From the NCBI GenBank assembly GCA_003488445.1, contig DNLO01000195.1, positions 1-5,729 of the forward strand: 5,729 nucleotides of DNA, in the 5' to 3' direction. The translations under genes and the position numbers were made by a program. This document shows, piece by piece, positions 1 to 4,968 of the stretch. Below the pieces are notes generated by a model, which worked only from the letters and a program-made list of their open reading frames with translations, made no database searches and was not told where the DNA came from. This DNA comes from Lachnospiraceae bacterium (lineage in GTDB: Bacteria; Bacillota; Clostridia; Lachnospirales; Lachnospiraceae). Numbering within the stretch: position 1 is the first letter of the stretch; each line of letters opens with the position of its first letter.

Positions 1-29
1 CTCTTACATGCTTTACCTTAGCAACGGTG

Positions 30-1646
30 CTATATGATCATCCTCACCTTGAATACCCTGTCCTCCGCGATATACCTGATCTCGCTGTCAGTCTGGCTGA
101 CGAAGGCCAGCACGCTCTTCGTTCCTATGCCGTGATCTGTCTCTGTCGCGTAGGGATGCCCCTCTCCGTCAAGGGGTACTCTCCCTTCGCACGAGTTGGT
201 GATCTCCAGCAGGAGCTGTGCTTTGTATCTCGCCTTGATCCTGATGAAGCGCTCCTCTTCAGGCAGCTTCACGCAGGCATTTATCGCGTTCTCTAAAAGG
301 TTGCTCACGGCAATGGCGAGCTGCATCTCATCTACACCGGCCTCCACCGGTATGTCAGCGGAAGACTCCACCCTTATGCCCTTTCTCTCAGCCATGGCCA
401 CATAGTGGGTGATGGCGGCATTCACCGTTGTATTCTCGCAATATCTGCGTGCACTGTGCGGCTCCTGCTTAAGCCTCTCCTCCAGATATCTTGTGACCTC
501 ATCCGTCTTCCCTTCCTGCATCAGAGACAGCAGCAGGGCCTCAAAGTGCCGGCGGTCATGGCGCATCGCCTTATCCCGCTGCAGCAGATCCTCCACAGTG
601 AGCAGACGCTCCCTCATCCGGCCCGCCGCCACCTCCATCACCTCGGCTTCGGCCTTGAGCCTCAGCTCGTTCTGCTTCAATACCGTGGCATCCACCAGAG
701 CATAAAGCTTACCGTACTGCTCTCCCCCGTCGGTCAGGTCGTTCTCTTCGGGAGAATAGATGCGGTCGTTCAGTGAGATGGTCTCACCGTCCTCTATGGC
801 TTTTTTCAGCTCCCATATCACCTCGTCCGGCTCGGTCTCCAGCTTCGGGAGCAGCTCTCTCGCAGGCTCATTGTAATACTGCACTGTGCCGGAGCCGTCT
901 ACTGCTATGACTCCCTCAGAAAGCCTGTCTATCATGAATTCGTGCGCCACGTCCGTGATCCCCAGCAGATTGTACCTGCATATGGCGATGAACATGAACA
1001 ACGTTCCCAGCACGTTGCCCAGCATGACGAAATCAAAAACGTAGGTGATCGAGCATAGATGGAATATCTGGATCACAAAAAAGAGGCTTTCTGCTACGAA
1101 TGCGTGGATTATCATCCATATGCGCTTTCTCGCCGACTCTCTTTTCTCCCTGCGAAGGGCCCGGAAGAGCCAGACGAAGCCCAGGACGATATAGACGATC
1201 TGCAGCTGCATCAGTGCGCTGTGGACCGGGCCAGGGGTGACTATCACCGCCGGGAACATCCCCTCTGTCGTGAAGGTGCAGGTGGCATAGTAAAGATTGT
1301 GATGTCTGAGGGTGAGTATCACCGCGTAGATGAGGATATGTACCACCACCAGCACGCGGACCAGTATCGGATGAAGCTTGATATGGCAGAGCTCTGCCGT
1401 GAACATGAAAAAGGCGAAGGCGATCCATACCCTGCCAAGATACGAGATCTGCAGCGACGTGATGAAGGCGTCCTCGTTGTACGACACCAGCTTGAACACG
1501 CCGCCTACAATGTTTACCAGCGTGGCCATGCAGCTGAGCAGCAGATATGCATGCAGCTTCGTTTTCAGACTCCTGAACACTATCCAGGTCTCCAGGAAGA
1601 GTCCGAATATGCTTATGAACATCAGAGCGAGAAGAAATATGTGCAT
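30..1646 (-). CDS. Sensor histidine kinase: multi-spanning membrane domain, PAS-like domain, GHKL ATPase
   Basis: Membrane sensor kinase of 538 residues, presumed to phosphorylate the LytTR regulator encoded just upstream in the same operon. About seven hydrophobic segments (roughly residues 3-25, 33-54, 66-86, 93-113, 146-163, 175-195, 203-223) resemble the N-terminal 7TM module of some Firmicute kinases. A PAS-like segment follows (about 235-322, starting FMIDRLSEGVIAVDGSG), then a helical linker and the phospho-acceptor region MRHDRRHF with probable His363. The ATPase part shows an N box (NLLENAINAC, Asn453), ITNSC near 484 and a G box (HGIGTKSV, 505-512), the AgrC/CitA-like GHKL layout rather than the classic DxGxG form. 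The ATG lies 2 nt after the regulator's stop with only a weak AAGG nearby, which suggests translational coupling. Stop is TAG. The signal sensed cannot be read from the sequence; no agrB or agrD-like gene is present in the window. Confidence 0.93.
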   Translation of the reverse strand: MHIFLLALMFISIFGLFLETWIVFRSLKTKLHAYLLLSCMATLVNIVGGVFKLVSYNEDAFITSLQISYLGRVWIAFAFFMFTAELCHIKLHPILVRVLVVVHILIYAVILTLRHHNLYYATCTFTTEGMFPAVIVTPGPVHSALMQLQIVYIVLGFVWLFRALRREKRESARKRIWMIIHAFVAESLFFVIQIFHLCSITYVFDFVMLGNVLGTLFMFIAICRYNLLGITDVAHEFMIDRLSEGVIAVDGSGTVQYYNEPARELLPKLETEPDEVIWELKKAIEDGETISLNDRIYSPEENDLTDGGEQYGKLYALVDATVLKQNELRLKAEAEVMEVAAGRMRERLLTVEDLLQRDKAMRHDRRHFEALLLSLMQEGKTDEVTRYLEERLKQEPHSARRYCENTTVNAAITHYVAMAERKGIRVESSADIPVEAGVDEMQLAIAVSNLLENAINACVKLPEEERFIRIKARYKAQLLLEITNSCEGRVPLDGEGHPYATETDHGIGTKSVLAFVSQTDSEIRYIAEDRVFKVRMII

Positions 1647-1648
1647 CC

Positions 1649-2368
1649 TTAAAACCTGTAATCCATATACCTGTCCAGCACCTCGGAATATCTGCTCTTC
1701 GACACCGGTATCTGCTCGTTGTTCCTGAGAGTGATATCGGTCTTCGTGAGCTTGTCCACTGCCGATATGTTCACCGCTATGGACTCATGACAGCGGACGA
1801 ACACATCTCCTTCATGATTGTTCTCCATATATTCAGCGAAGCCTATCCGCAGTGTGGCTGTCGATATGACATCTCCGGAGATCATGTGATAGGAGACCAC
1901 ATGGTTCCGGTAGTCGATATACATGATCTCGTCTGTCCGCAGGGTACAGAATCCGTCCCTGGCCTTTATCGCCACACATCTGTCCTCTCCGATATCCGTC
2001 CTGGTCACCGCCAGATCCAGCGTGGCGAACAGCTTTTCTCTGTCCACCGGCTTCAGTATATAATTGATCGGATTCACGTCAAAGGATTCGAGCGCATATG
2101 AGCTCTCCGATGTGGCGAAGATTATCTGGGCATCCGGCTGATCCCATCGCAGATCCCGGGCTGCCTGGATGCCCGTTACCATAGGCATCACTATGTCGAG
2201 TATGTAGATATGAGGTCTGAACTGCTCGCATTCCACCAGCAGTGTATCGGGGTGGTCGTACACCCTCACGTCAGCCTGCAGGCTGTTCTCCTTAAGATAT
2301 TCGGTGACGAGGCCGTGTACCCTCTTACGGTCGAGCTCATCATCATCGCATATCGCTATCCGCAGCAT
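1649..2368 (-). CDS. Response regulator, REC plus LytTR DNA-binding domain (AgrA/LytR type)
   Basis: Cytoplasmic transcription regulator of 239 residues, the usual size for AgrA/LytR/ComE-type proteins. The receiver domain (about 1-122) has the acidic cluster DDD at 8-10, the phospho-acceptor Asp58 in YILDIVMP, the switch Thr86 in IIFATSE, and Lys106 in ILKP. The LytTR domain (about 132-236) has the typical features: a start near KARDGFCTLRTDEIMYI, FVRCHESIAVNISAV near 190-204, and IPVSKSRYSEV near 220-230. It is the first gene of a two-gene operon with the kinase. The ATG is preceded by AAAGGG at 7-nt spacing, and this ribosome site is itself one copy of the repeated GACAG element seen upstream. 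Family knowledge says LytTR domains bind pairs of short direct repeats; the upstream dyad is a candidate for autoregulation. Target genes are unknown. Confidence 0.95.
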   Translation of the reverse strand: MLRIAICDDDELDRKRVHGLVTEYLKENSLQADVRVYDHPDTLLVECEQFRPHIYILDIVMPMVTGIQAARDLRWDQPDAQIIFATSESSYALESFDVNPINYILKPVDREKLFATLDLAVTRTDIGEDRCVAIKARDGFCTLRTDEIMYIDYRNHVVSYHMISGDVISTATLRIGFAEYMENNHEGDVFVRCHESIAVNISAVDKLTKTDITLRNNEQIPVSKSRYSEVLDRYMDYRF

Positions 2369-2370
2369 AT

Positions 2371-2452
2371 CCTGTCCCTTTCATCCTGTCTTTCCCATGA
2401 TCCGGAGTGTTCACTCCTTGATTATAGTACAAAGACAGGCTCTTAGGGACAG
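2371..2452. repeat. Nested dyad of four GACAG elements upstream of the regulator gene (candidate operator)
   Basis: Two perfect inverted repeats are nested about the same centre (2412): the outer arms CTGTCCCT 2372-2379 and AGGGACAG 2445-2452, the inner arms CCTGTCTTT 2385-2393 and AAAGACAGG 2431-2439. The gap between outer and inner arm is 5 nt on both sides, so each half is a direct repeat with 14-bp period. A third small palindrome, GGAGTG-TT-CACTCC (2404-2417), sits near the centre. The structure brackets the TATAAT box, so most of one half would not be transcribed from that promoter; this argues for a protein-binding site rather than an RNA hairpin. The 2371-2379 copy also supplies the ribosome site of the regulator. 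Confidence 0.6.
2421..2426 (-). promoter_or_regulatory. -10 box of the regulator-kinase operon
   Basis: The minus strand reads TATAAT here, a perfect -10 hexamer, 52 bp before the regulator ATG. The hexamers 16-18 bp upstream (around 2443-2450, CCCTAA / TCCCTA / GTCCCT) do not resemble TTGACA, which fits a promoter needing an activator. The predicted start is near 2414. A match to the published LytTR half-site pattern, ACAGTTGAT, lies at 2449-2457 on the plus strand; a partner at the usual 12-13 bp spacing was not found. Confidence 0.55.
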
Positions 2453-2471
2453 TTGATTTCAGATCTTACGG

Positions 2472-2972
2472 TCAGACCGCTGCCAGGTAGCCGTTCCTGG
2501 CATAGATCCTTCCCATCTTCCTGAAGGGAGCGGTCTCTTTCTTCAGCATCCATTCTCTCATGAAGCGCAGGTTGGGCTTGCTGCTCTTTATCATGGCCCC
2601 GCCGTATGTGCAGCCGAGCTTTGCAGCGAGATCCTTCAGCTGTTCCTCTCCGTTCTCCAGCTCTATGGTCTCGTCTGAGCCGCCGTGGAGTATGAAAGAT
2701 ATCGTTGTTTGATTATTTTTGGGGGCGAGTGTTGCCAGGAATTGTGTCAGGAGCTCCGGCACACACTCACCCTCAAGGGGAAGGGCTATAAGTATATTGT
2801 CACAGGCCTCGTATGCATCACGGGCGATATCCCACATATCCCTGTTGGATACTGCGTAGATCTCATAGGTATTGTCGTTTTCCTTCATGCCCTCTACGAA
2901 GCCTTTGATGATCCTCTCTGTATTGCTTATCTGCTTCTGCCTGGGGCTTCCGTTTATTATCAGCGTATGCAT
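2472..2972 (-). CDS. Flavodoxin-like NAD(P)H-dependent (FMN) oxidoreductase
   Basis: Small cytoplasmic protein of 166 residues with the flavodoxin fold of the NADPH-dependent FMN reductase family. The start MHTLIINGSPRQ gives the first beta strand and the phosphate-binding loop (NGSPR, 7-11). The middle contains an acidic helix and the strand NILIALPLEGECVPELLTQFL (59-79), at the place where family members have a 'sP.Y' segment over the flavin; here Tyr is replaced by Leu-Glu-Gly. ISFILHGGSDETIE (91-104) corresponds to the next strand and loop. It probably binds FMN and reduces flavin, quinone or another acceptor; the substrate is unknown. The start is well supported by AAGGAGG (2980-2986) at 7-nt spacing. 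It lies just upstream of the two-component operon on the same strand with no clear terminator between, so read-through is possible. No convincing promoter was found for it. Confidence 0.85.
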   Translation of the reverse strand: MHTLIINGSPRQKQISNTERIIKGFVEGMKENDNTYEIYAVSNRDMWDIARDAYEACDNILIALPLEGECVPELLTQFLATLAPKNNQTTISFILHGGSDETIELENGEEQLKDLAAKLGCTYGGAMIKSSKPNLRFMREWMLKKETAPFRKMGRIYARNGYLAAV

Positions 2973-3000
2973 GTCTGTGCCTCCTTGTCTCTTCTTTTCT

Positions 3001-3021
3001 TCTGTCTTTGATCTGGACAGA
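3001..3021. repeat. Inverted repeat with AAAGACAG element in the oxidoreductase leader
   Basis: TCTGTC at 3001-3006 and GACAGA at 3016-3021 form a perfect 6-bp inverted repeat with a 9-nt gap. The 8-mer CTGTCTTT at 3002-3009 is the same as the inner arm of the dyad before the regulator gene (2386-2393, and inverted at 2431-2438); I noticed no other copy of this 8-mer in the window. It lies 30-50 nt before the oxidoreductase start. Confidence 0.35.
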
Positions 3022-3038
3022 GGATATCACCGAAATGA

Positions 3039-3075
3039 AAAACAGATCGGATCTGCACTGATTCCGATCTGTTTT
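3039..3075 (-). terminator. 13-bp perfect inverted repeat with T tract on the minus strand (attenuator-like)
   Basis: The arms 3039-3051 and 3063-3075 (AAAACAGATCGGA and its exact complement) enclose an 11-nt loop. On the minus strand the stem is followed by TTTTTC, which fits an intrinsic terminator; the plus strand has a shorter TTTT. It lies 66 nt before the oxidoreductase ATG in a region between divergent genes, where an ordinary end-of-gene terminator has nothing obvious to terminate. It may be a leader attenuator for the oxidoreductase, a block on antisense transcription from the right, or a DNA operator. An 8-bp direct repeat, CACTGATT at 3056-3063 and 3077-3084 (period 21 bp), overlaps it. 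Confidence 0.5.
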
Positions 3076-3142
3076 ACACTGATTTGCAGTTATGTACGCT
3101 GTCCTCAGATAAGTCCTTCCTTGCCTTCCATCCCGGCCCAAA

Positions 3143-3160
3143 TGTTACGGATTTGTTACG
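3143..3160 (+). repeat. Tandem TGTTACG repeat upstream of the tRNA promoter
   Basis: TGTTACG occurs at 3143-3149 and again at 3154-3160, one helical turn (11 bp) apart, about 43-60 bp upstream of the predicted transcription start. This is a usual place for an activator site. No binding protein can be named from the sequence. Confidence 0.35.
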
Positions 3161-3166
3161 CCAAGC

Positions 3167-3196
3167 TTGACACCTTACGTATACATAAGTTAAAAT
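3167..3196 (+). promoter_or_regulatory. Sigma-A type promoter for tRNA/lipoprotein leader, with palindromic spacer
   Basis: A perfect -35 TTGACA (3167-3172) is followed after 18 bp by TAAAAT (3191-3196), one base from consensus, giving a start near 3203. The spacer is almost completely filled by the 16-bp imperfect palindrome CTTACGTATACATAAG (3174-3189), symmetric except at one position pair. A regulator that binds inside the spacer is therefore possible, as known for MerR-type activators and for several repressors. Confidence 0.75.
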
Positions 3197-3207
3197 AGCT
3201 CTCGTAT

Positions 3208-3234
3208 GTGTGCCGGAGAGCACTTTCGGCACAT
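3208..3234 (+). other. 5' hairpin of the leader transcript
   Basis: The RNA from this promoter would start with a hairpin: 3208-3218 pairs with 3224-3234 (core TGTGCCG with CGGCACA, extended by A-U and G-U pairs) around the loop AGCAC. It ends 3 nt before the first base of the tRNA and may stabilise the precursor or guide its 5' processing. Confidence 0.55.
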
Positions 3235-3237
3235 CCT

Positions 3238-3308
3238 GCAGCGTTAGTACATCGGTAGTATATCAGCTTCCCAAGCTGAGGAGGCGGGTCCGACTCCCGT
3301 ACGCTGCT
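3238..3308 (+). tRNA. tRNA-Gly (anticodon CCC)
   Basis: A complete 71-nt cloverleaf can be folded. The acceptor stem GCAGCGT/ACGCTGC is a perfect 7 bp with discriminator T3308. The D stem is GTAC/GTAT with loop ATCGGTA, keeping the GG pair. The anticodon stem TCAGC/GCTGA holds the loop TTCCCAA, which gives anticodon CCC and decodes GGG. The variable loop is GGAG, and the T stem is GCGGG/CCCGT with loop TCCGACT. CCA is not encoded; the next bases are GTAAAAG. Deviations from the common pattern are C in place of T at position 55, T at position 15 facing G at position 48, and a 4-nt variable loop. It lies in the 5' leader of a lipoprotein gene. It is probably a functional tRNA, but these deviations leave room for a specialised role. 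Confidence 0.85.
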
Positions 3309-3309
3309 G

Positions 3310-3454
3310 TAAAAGCGTTTTCGATATCTGGTGTGCATGAGCAGGCATGACGGAGTCCGGATCGCGAATGCACATCGGGGATTGCGCAAGCCGTGAACAC
3401 TGCGGAGCAATCCCGCACCGATTACGTTATGAAAGCGGATATATTCCGCTTTTA
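3310..3454 (+). ncRNA. Structured leader domain between tRNA and lipoprotein gene (riboswitch- or attenuator-like)
   Basis: About 120 nt between the tRNA and the terminator fold into ordered stems. Stem A pairs 3329-3338 with 3368-3377 (10 bp, two of them G-U). Stem B pairs GGGATTGC 3378-3385 with GCAATCCC 3407-3414 (8 perfect bp) and abuts stem A directly. TAAAAGCG at 3310-3317, right after the tRNA, is exactly complementary to CGCTTTTA at 3447-3454. That helix would close the whole domain, and it uses the same bases as the 3' arm of the terminator. I could not match it to a known riboswitch class, and the T-box GGGTGGNACCGCG motif is absent. The ATG at 3337 opens a 19-codon frame without a ribosome site. 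The stems are seen in the sequence; the switching role is inference. Confidence 0.4.
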
Positions 3455-3457
3455 TTT
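3430..3457 (+). terminator. Intrinsic terminator before the lipoprotein gene
   Basis: AAAGCGGA (3432-3439) pairs with TCCGCTTT (3445-3452) around the loop TATAT; the stem can be extended by a G-U and a T-A pair at its base. The tail is TTTTATTT. It ends about 30 nt before the lipoprotein's ribosome site. It either ends the tRNA transcript or acts as an attenuator for the lipoprotein gene, for which I see no separate promoter. Confidence 0.65.
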
Positions 3458-3499
3458 GTGAATACATCTGCACTCGAAAAAAAATTAGGAGACGATACG

Positions 3500-4663
3500 A
3501 TGAAAAAGAGAACACTTGTAATTGCACTTTCTCTTGTCGCAGCTCTTTCACTGGCTGCCTGCGGCAAGGACAAGGCCGATGAGAACGAGCCTGCCACCGA
3601 GGAGGCTTCTCAGCCTGCAGCCGAAGTCACGGTACCTGCCATGGTCATGCAGGAGACTCCTGCTTCCGAAGCTCCTGCTGAAGAGGAGTCTGACACACCC
3701 CCTGAAGGCATGGTAGCCAATCCCCTCACAGGTGAGTGGATCGATGCTTCCATAGCCGATCAGCGTCCCATCGCTGCCATGGTAGATGATGAGAAGACCG
3801 CTCTTCCCCATTTCGGCGTATCCGAGGCCGATATCATCTACGAGATGACCAACAGCACCGCCAATGACGGTGTCACCAGATTCATGGTCATGGTCAAGGA
3901 CTGGGCCAAGATCAAACAGCTCGGCTCCATCAGAAGTACGAGACCTACCAACCTGCAGACCTGCCCCGAGTGGAATGCGGTGCTCTGCCACGACGGAGGT
4001 CCCTTCTACAATGATATGTTCTATGCCAATCCCTATGTGGACAGATTCTCCGGCACATTCTCCAGGGTGAACAACGGCAAGCCCAGAGAGTTCACCGAGT
4101 ATATCGTGAGCGGAGATCTGGAGAAGAACTTCAAGAACAACAGCAAGATCTCTCAGACATACAACGAGTACTACAAGGGTGATCACTATCAGTTTGCAAC
4201 ACGCAGCAACCCCAACACCCTCGATCAGTACTCCGATGCGAAGACCGTCAACAAGGTCTCGCTTCCTTTCGATCACAACAAGCCCTGGCTTGAGTACAAT
4301 GCTGACGAGGGCGTGTATTACTACTTCCAGTACGGCGGCAAGGAGGTCGATGCAGGCAACGACAACAAGCAGGTCTGCTTCAAGAACCTTCTGATCCAGG
4401 GCGCACGTCTGGAGCAGTTCGACAAGAACGGATACATGATGTTCCATACCAACGACTTCGACTACACAGGCGATTACTCTGACACCAGAGAGGGCTGGTA
4501 CATCACCAACGGCAAGGCCATCAAGGTCTCATGGAAGAAGGCAGAGGATACCGCTCCCACCAGATACTTCGATCAGAACGGTGAGGAGATCAAGATCAAC
4601 GTAGGAAAGACCTATGTGGCTATCCTTTCCGACAAGAGATTCGGAGACATCAAGTTCGAGTAA
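3500..4663 (+). CDS. DUF3048 (YerB-type) lipoprotein
   Basis: Predicted exported lipoprotein of 387 residues. The signal peptide MKKRTLVIALSLVAALSLAAC has a lipobox LAAC with lipidated Cys21. A Pro/Ala/Glu-rich linker of about 50 residues leads to the conserved body, which begins near NPLTGEWID (74-82). Family hallmarks are RPIAAMVDD (89-97), GVSEADIIYE (106-115), GVTRFMVMV (124-132), GSIRSTRP (142-149), CHDGG (163-167) and, in the C-terminal part, GWYITNGKAIKVSWKK with TPTRYFD-type residues near 352-358 and the GKTYVAI motif. The family corresponds to B. subtilis YerB; its molecular function is not established. I chose this ATG because AGGAG (3487-3491) lies 8 nt before it and a proper signal peptide starts there; an in-frame ATG at 3347 would run through the RNA leader. 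Codon use is strongly biased (Lys mostly AAG, Asn mostly AAC), unlike the neighbouring genes, which suggests high expression. Confidence 0.92.
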   Translation: MKKRTLVIALSLVAALSLAACGKDKADENEPATEEASQPAAEVTVPAMVMQETPASEAPAEEESDTPPEGMVANPLTGEWIDASIADQRPIAAMVDDEKTALPHFGVSEADIIYEMTNSTANDGVTRFMVMVKDWAKIKQLGSIRSTRPTNLQTCPEWNAVLCHDGGPFYNDMFYANPYVDRFSGTFSRVNNGKPREFTEYIVSGDLEKNFKNNSKISQTYNEYYKGDHYQFATRSNPNTLDQYSDAKTVNKVSLPFDHNKPWLEYNADEGVYYYFQYGGKEVDAGNDNKQVCFKNLLIQGARLEQFDKNGYMMFHTNDFDYTGDYSDTREGWYITNGKAIKVSWKKAEDTAPTRYFDQNGEEIKINVGKTYVAILSDKRFGDIKFE

Positions 4664-4965
4664 TGATAGAGTCAAAGGATCTGTACGGGTTCAAACATTA
4701 TTTTTACGGTGAAGCATATTACGGGTCAGATGAGGGCATGCGCTTTCGTCTGGCCCGTGAGCCGTTAAAGAACATTGTTTACTTGAAAGAGGAGGAGCGC
4801 TATGCGGACGATCCGAAGCTCCGGGCTTCGGTCTGGTTCGGCCCCCTCTCCTACGAGAAGACGCCGCCGGAAGAGATCACTGAAAAGGATTTCAGCTTCG
4901 ACGAGGACGGCTACACGGATGCGATATCCTGGCTCAATACCGCAAGAGAGACCCACGGTGCCTGA
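4663..4965 (+). CDS. Small conserved-looking protein of unknown function (100 aa)
   Basis: The start codon overlaps the lipoprotein's stop as TAATGA, and the best ribosome-site-like sequence (GGAGA) is 15 nt away, so translation is probably coupled. The protein is soluble-looking and acidic, with no signal peptide or membrane segment. Notable parts are an aromatic N-terminal stretch KHYFYGEAYYGSDEGMRFRLAR (11-32), a strand-like LKNIVYL, RASVWFGPLSYEKTPPEE (54-71) and a C-terminal helix AISWLNTARE. I do not recognise a family. Codon use is more mixed than in the lipoprotein (AAA, CAT, TTT, GGG appear), so expression is probably lower. The reading frame is uninterrupted and directly abuts the next, convergent gene, which supports it as real. 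A role connected with the lipoprotein is suggested only by the overlap. Confidence 0.75.
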   Translation: MIESKDLYGFKHYFYGEAYYGSDEGMRFRLAREPLKNIVYLKEEERYADDPKLRASVWFGPLSYEKTPPEEITEKDFSFDEDGYTDAISWLNTARETHGA

Positions 4966-4968
4966 AGC

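Noticed and set aside
1059..1652. 197-codon plus-strand frame opposite the kinase gene
   Set aside because: It is antisense to a well-supported kinase, is low in hydrophobic pattern, and shows no family motif or ribosome site.
2371..2452. The nested dyad as a terminator of the oxidoreductase gene
   Set aside because: No T tract follows on the minus strand, the loop would be 37 nt, and a promoter -10 box lies within it.
3305..3321. AAAAGCGTTTT after the tRNA as its own terminator
   Set aside because: The stem would be only four A-T pairs with a 3-nt loop and a short T run; the stronger signal is at 3430-3457.
3337..3396. 19-codon upstream frame (MSRHDGVRIANAHRGLRKP) in the leader
   Set aside because: No ribosome site before it, and its start lies inside the 5' arm of stem A; no codon run typical of a leader peptide.
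3251..3422. Pairing of the tRNA D loop ATCGGT (3251-3256) with ACCGAT (3417-3422)
   Set aside because: It is only 6 bp and would compete with the tRNA fold; a match of this length is likely by chance in this region.
3238..3454. T-box riboswitch for glycine
   Set aside because: The conserved T-box sequence GGGTGGNACCGCG is absent and the tRNA-like part folds as a full tRNA itself, not as a specifier stem.
3347..3499. In-frame upstream start for the lipoprotein at 3347
   Set aside because: It would add 51 residues before a clear signal peptide, has no ribosome site, and crosses the structured leader and the terminator; the ATG at 3500 has AGGAG at 8 nt and an immediate lipoprotein signal.
3548..4447. 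299-codon open frame on the minus strand opposite the lipoprotein
   Set aside because: It is a shadow caused by the strong codon bias of the lipoprotein gene; it has no ribosome site or recognisable domain.
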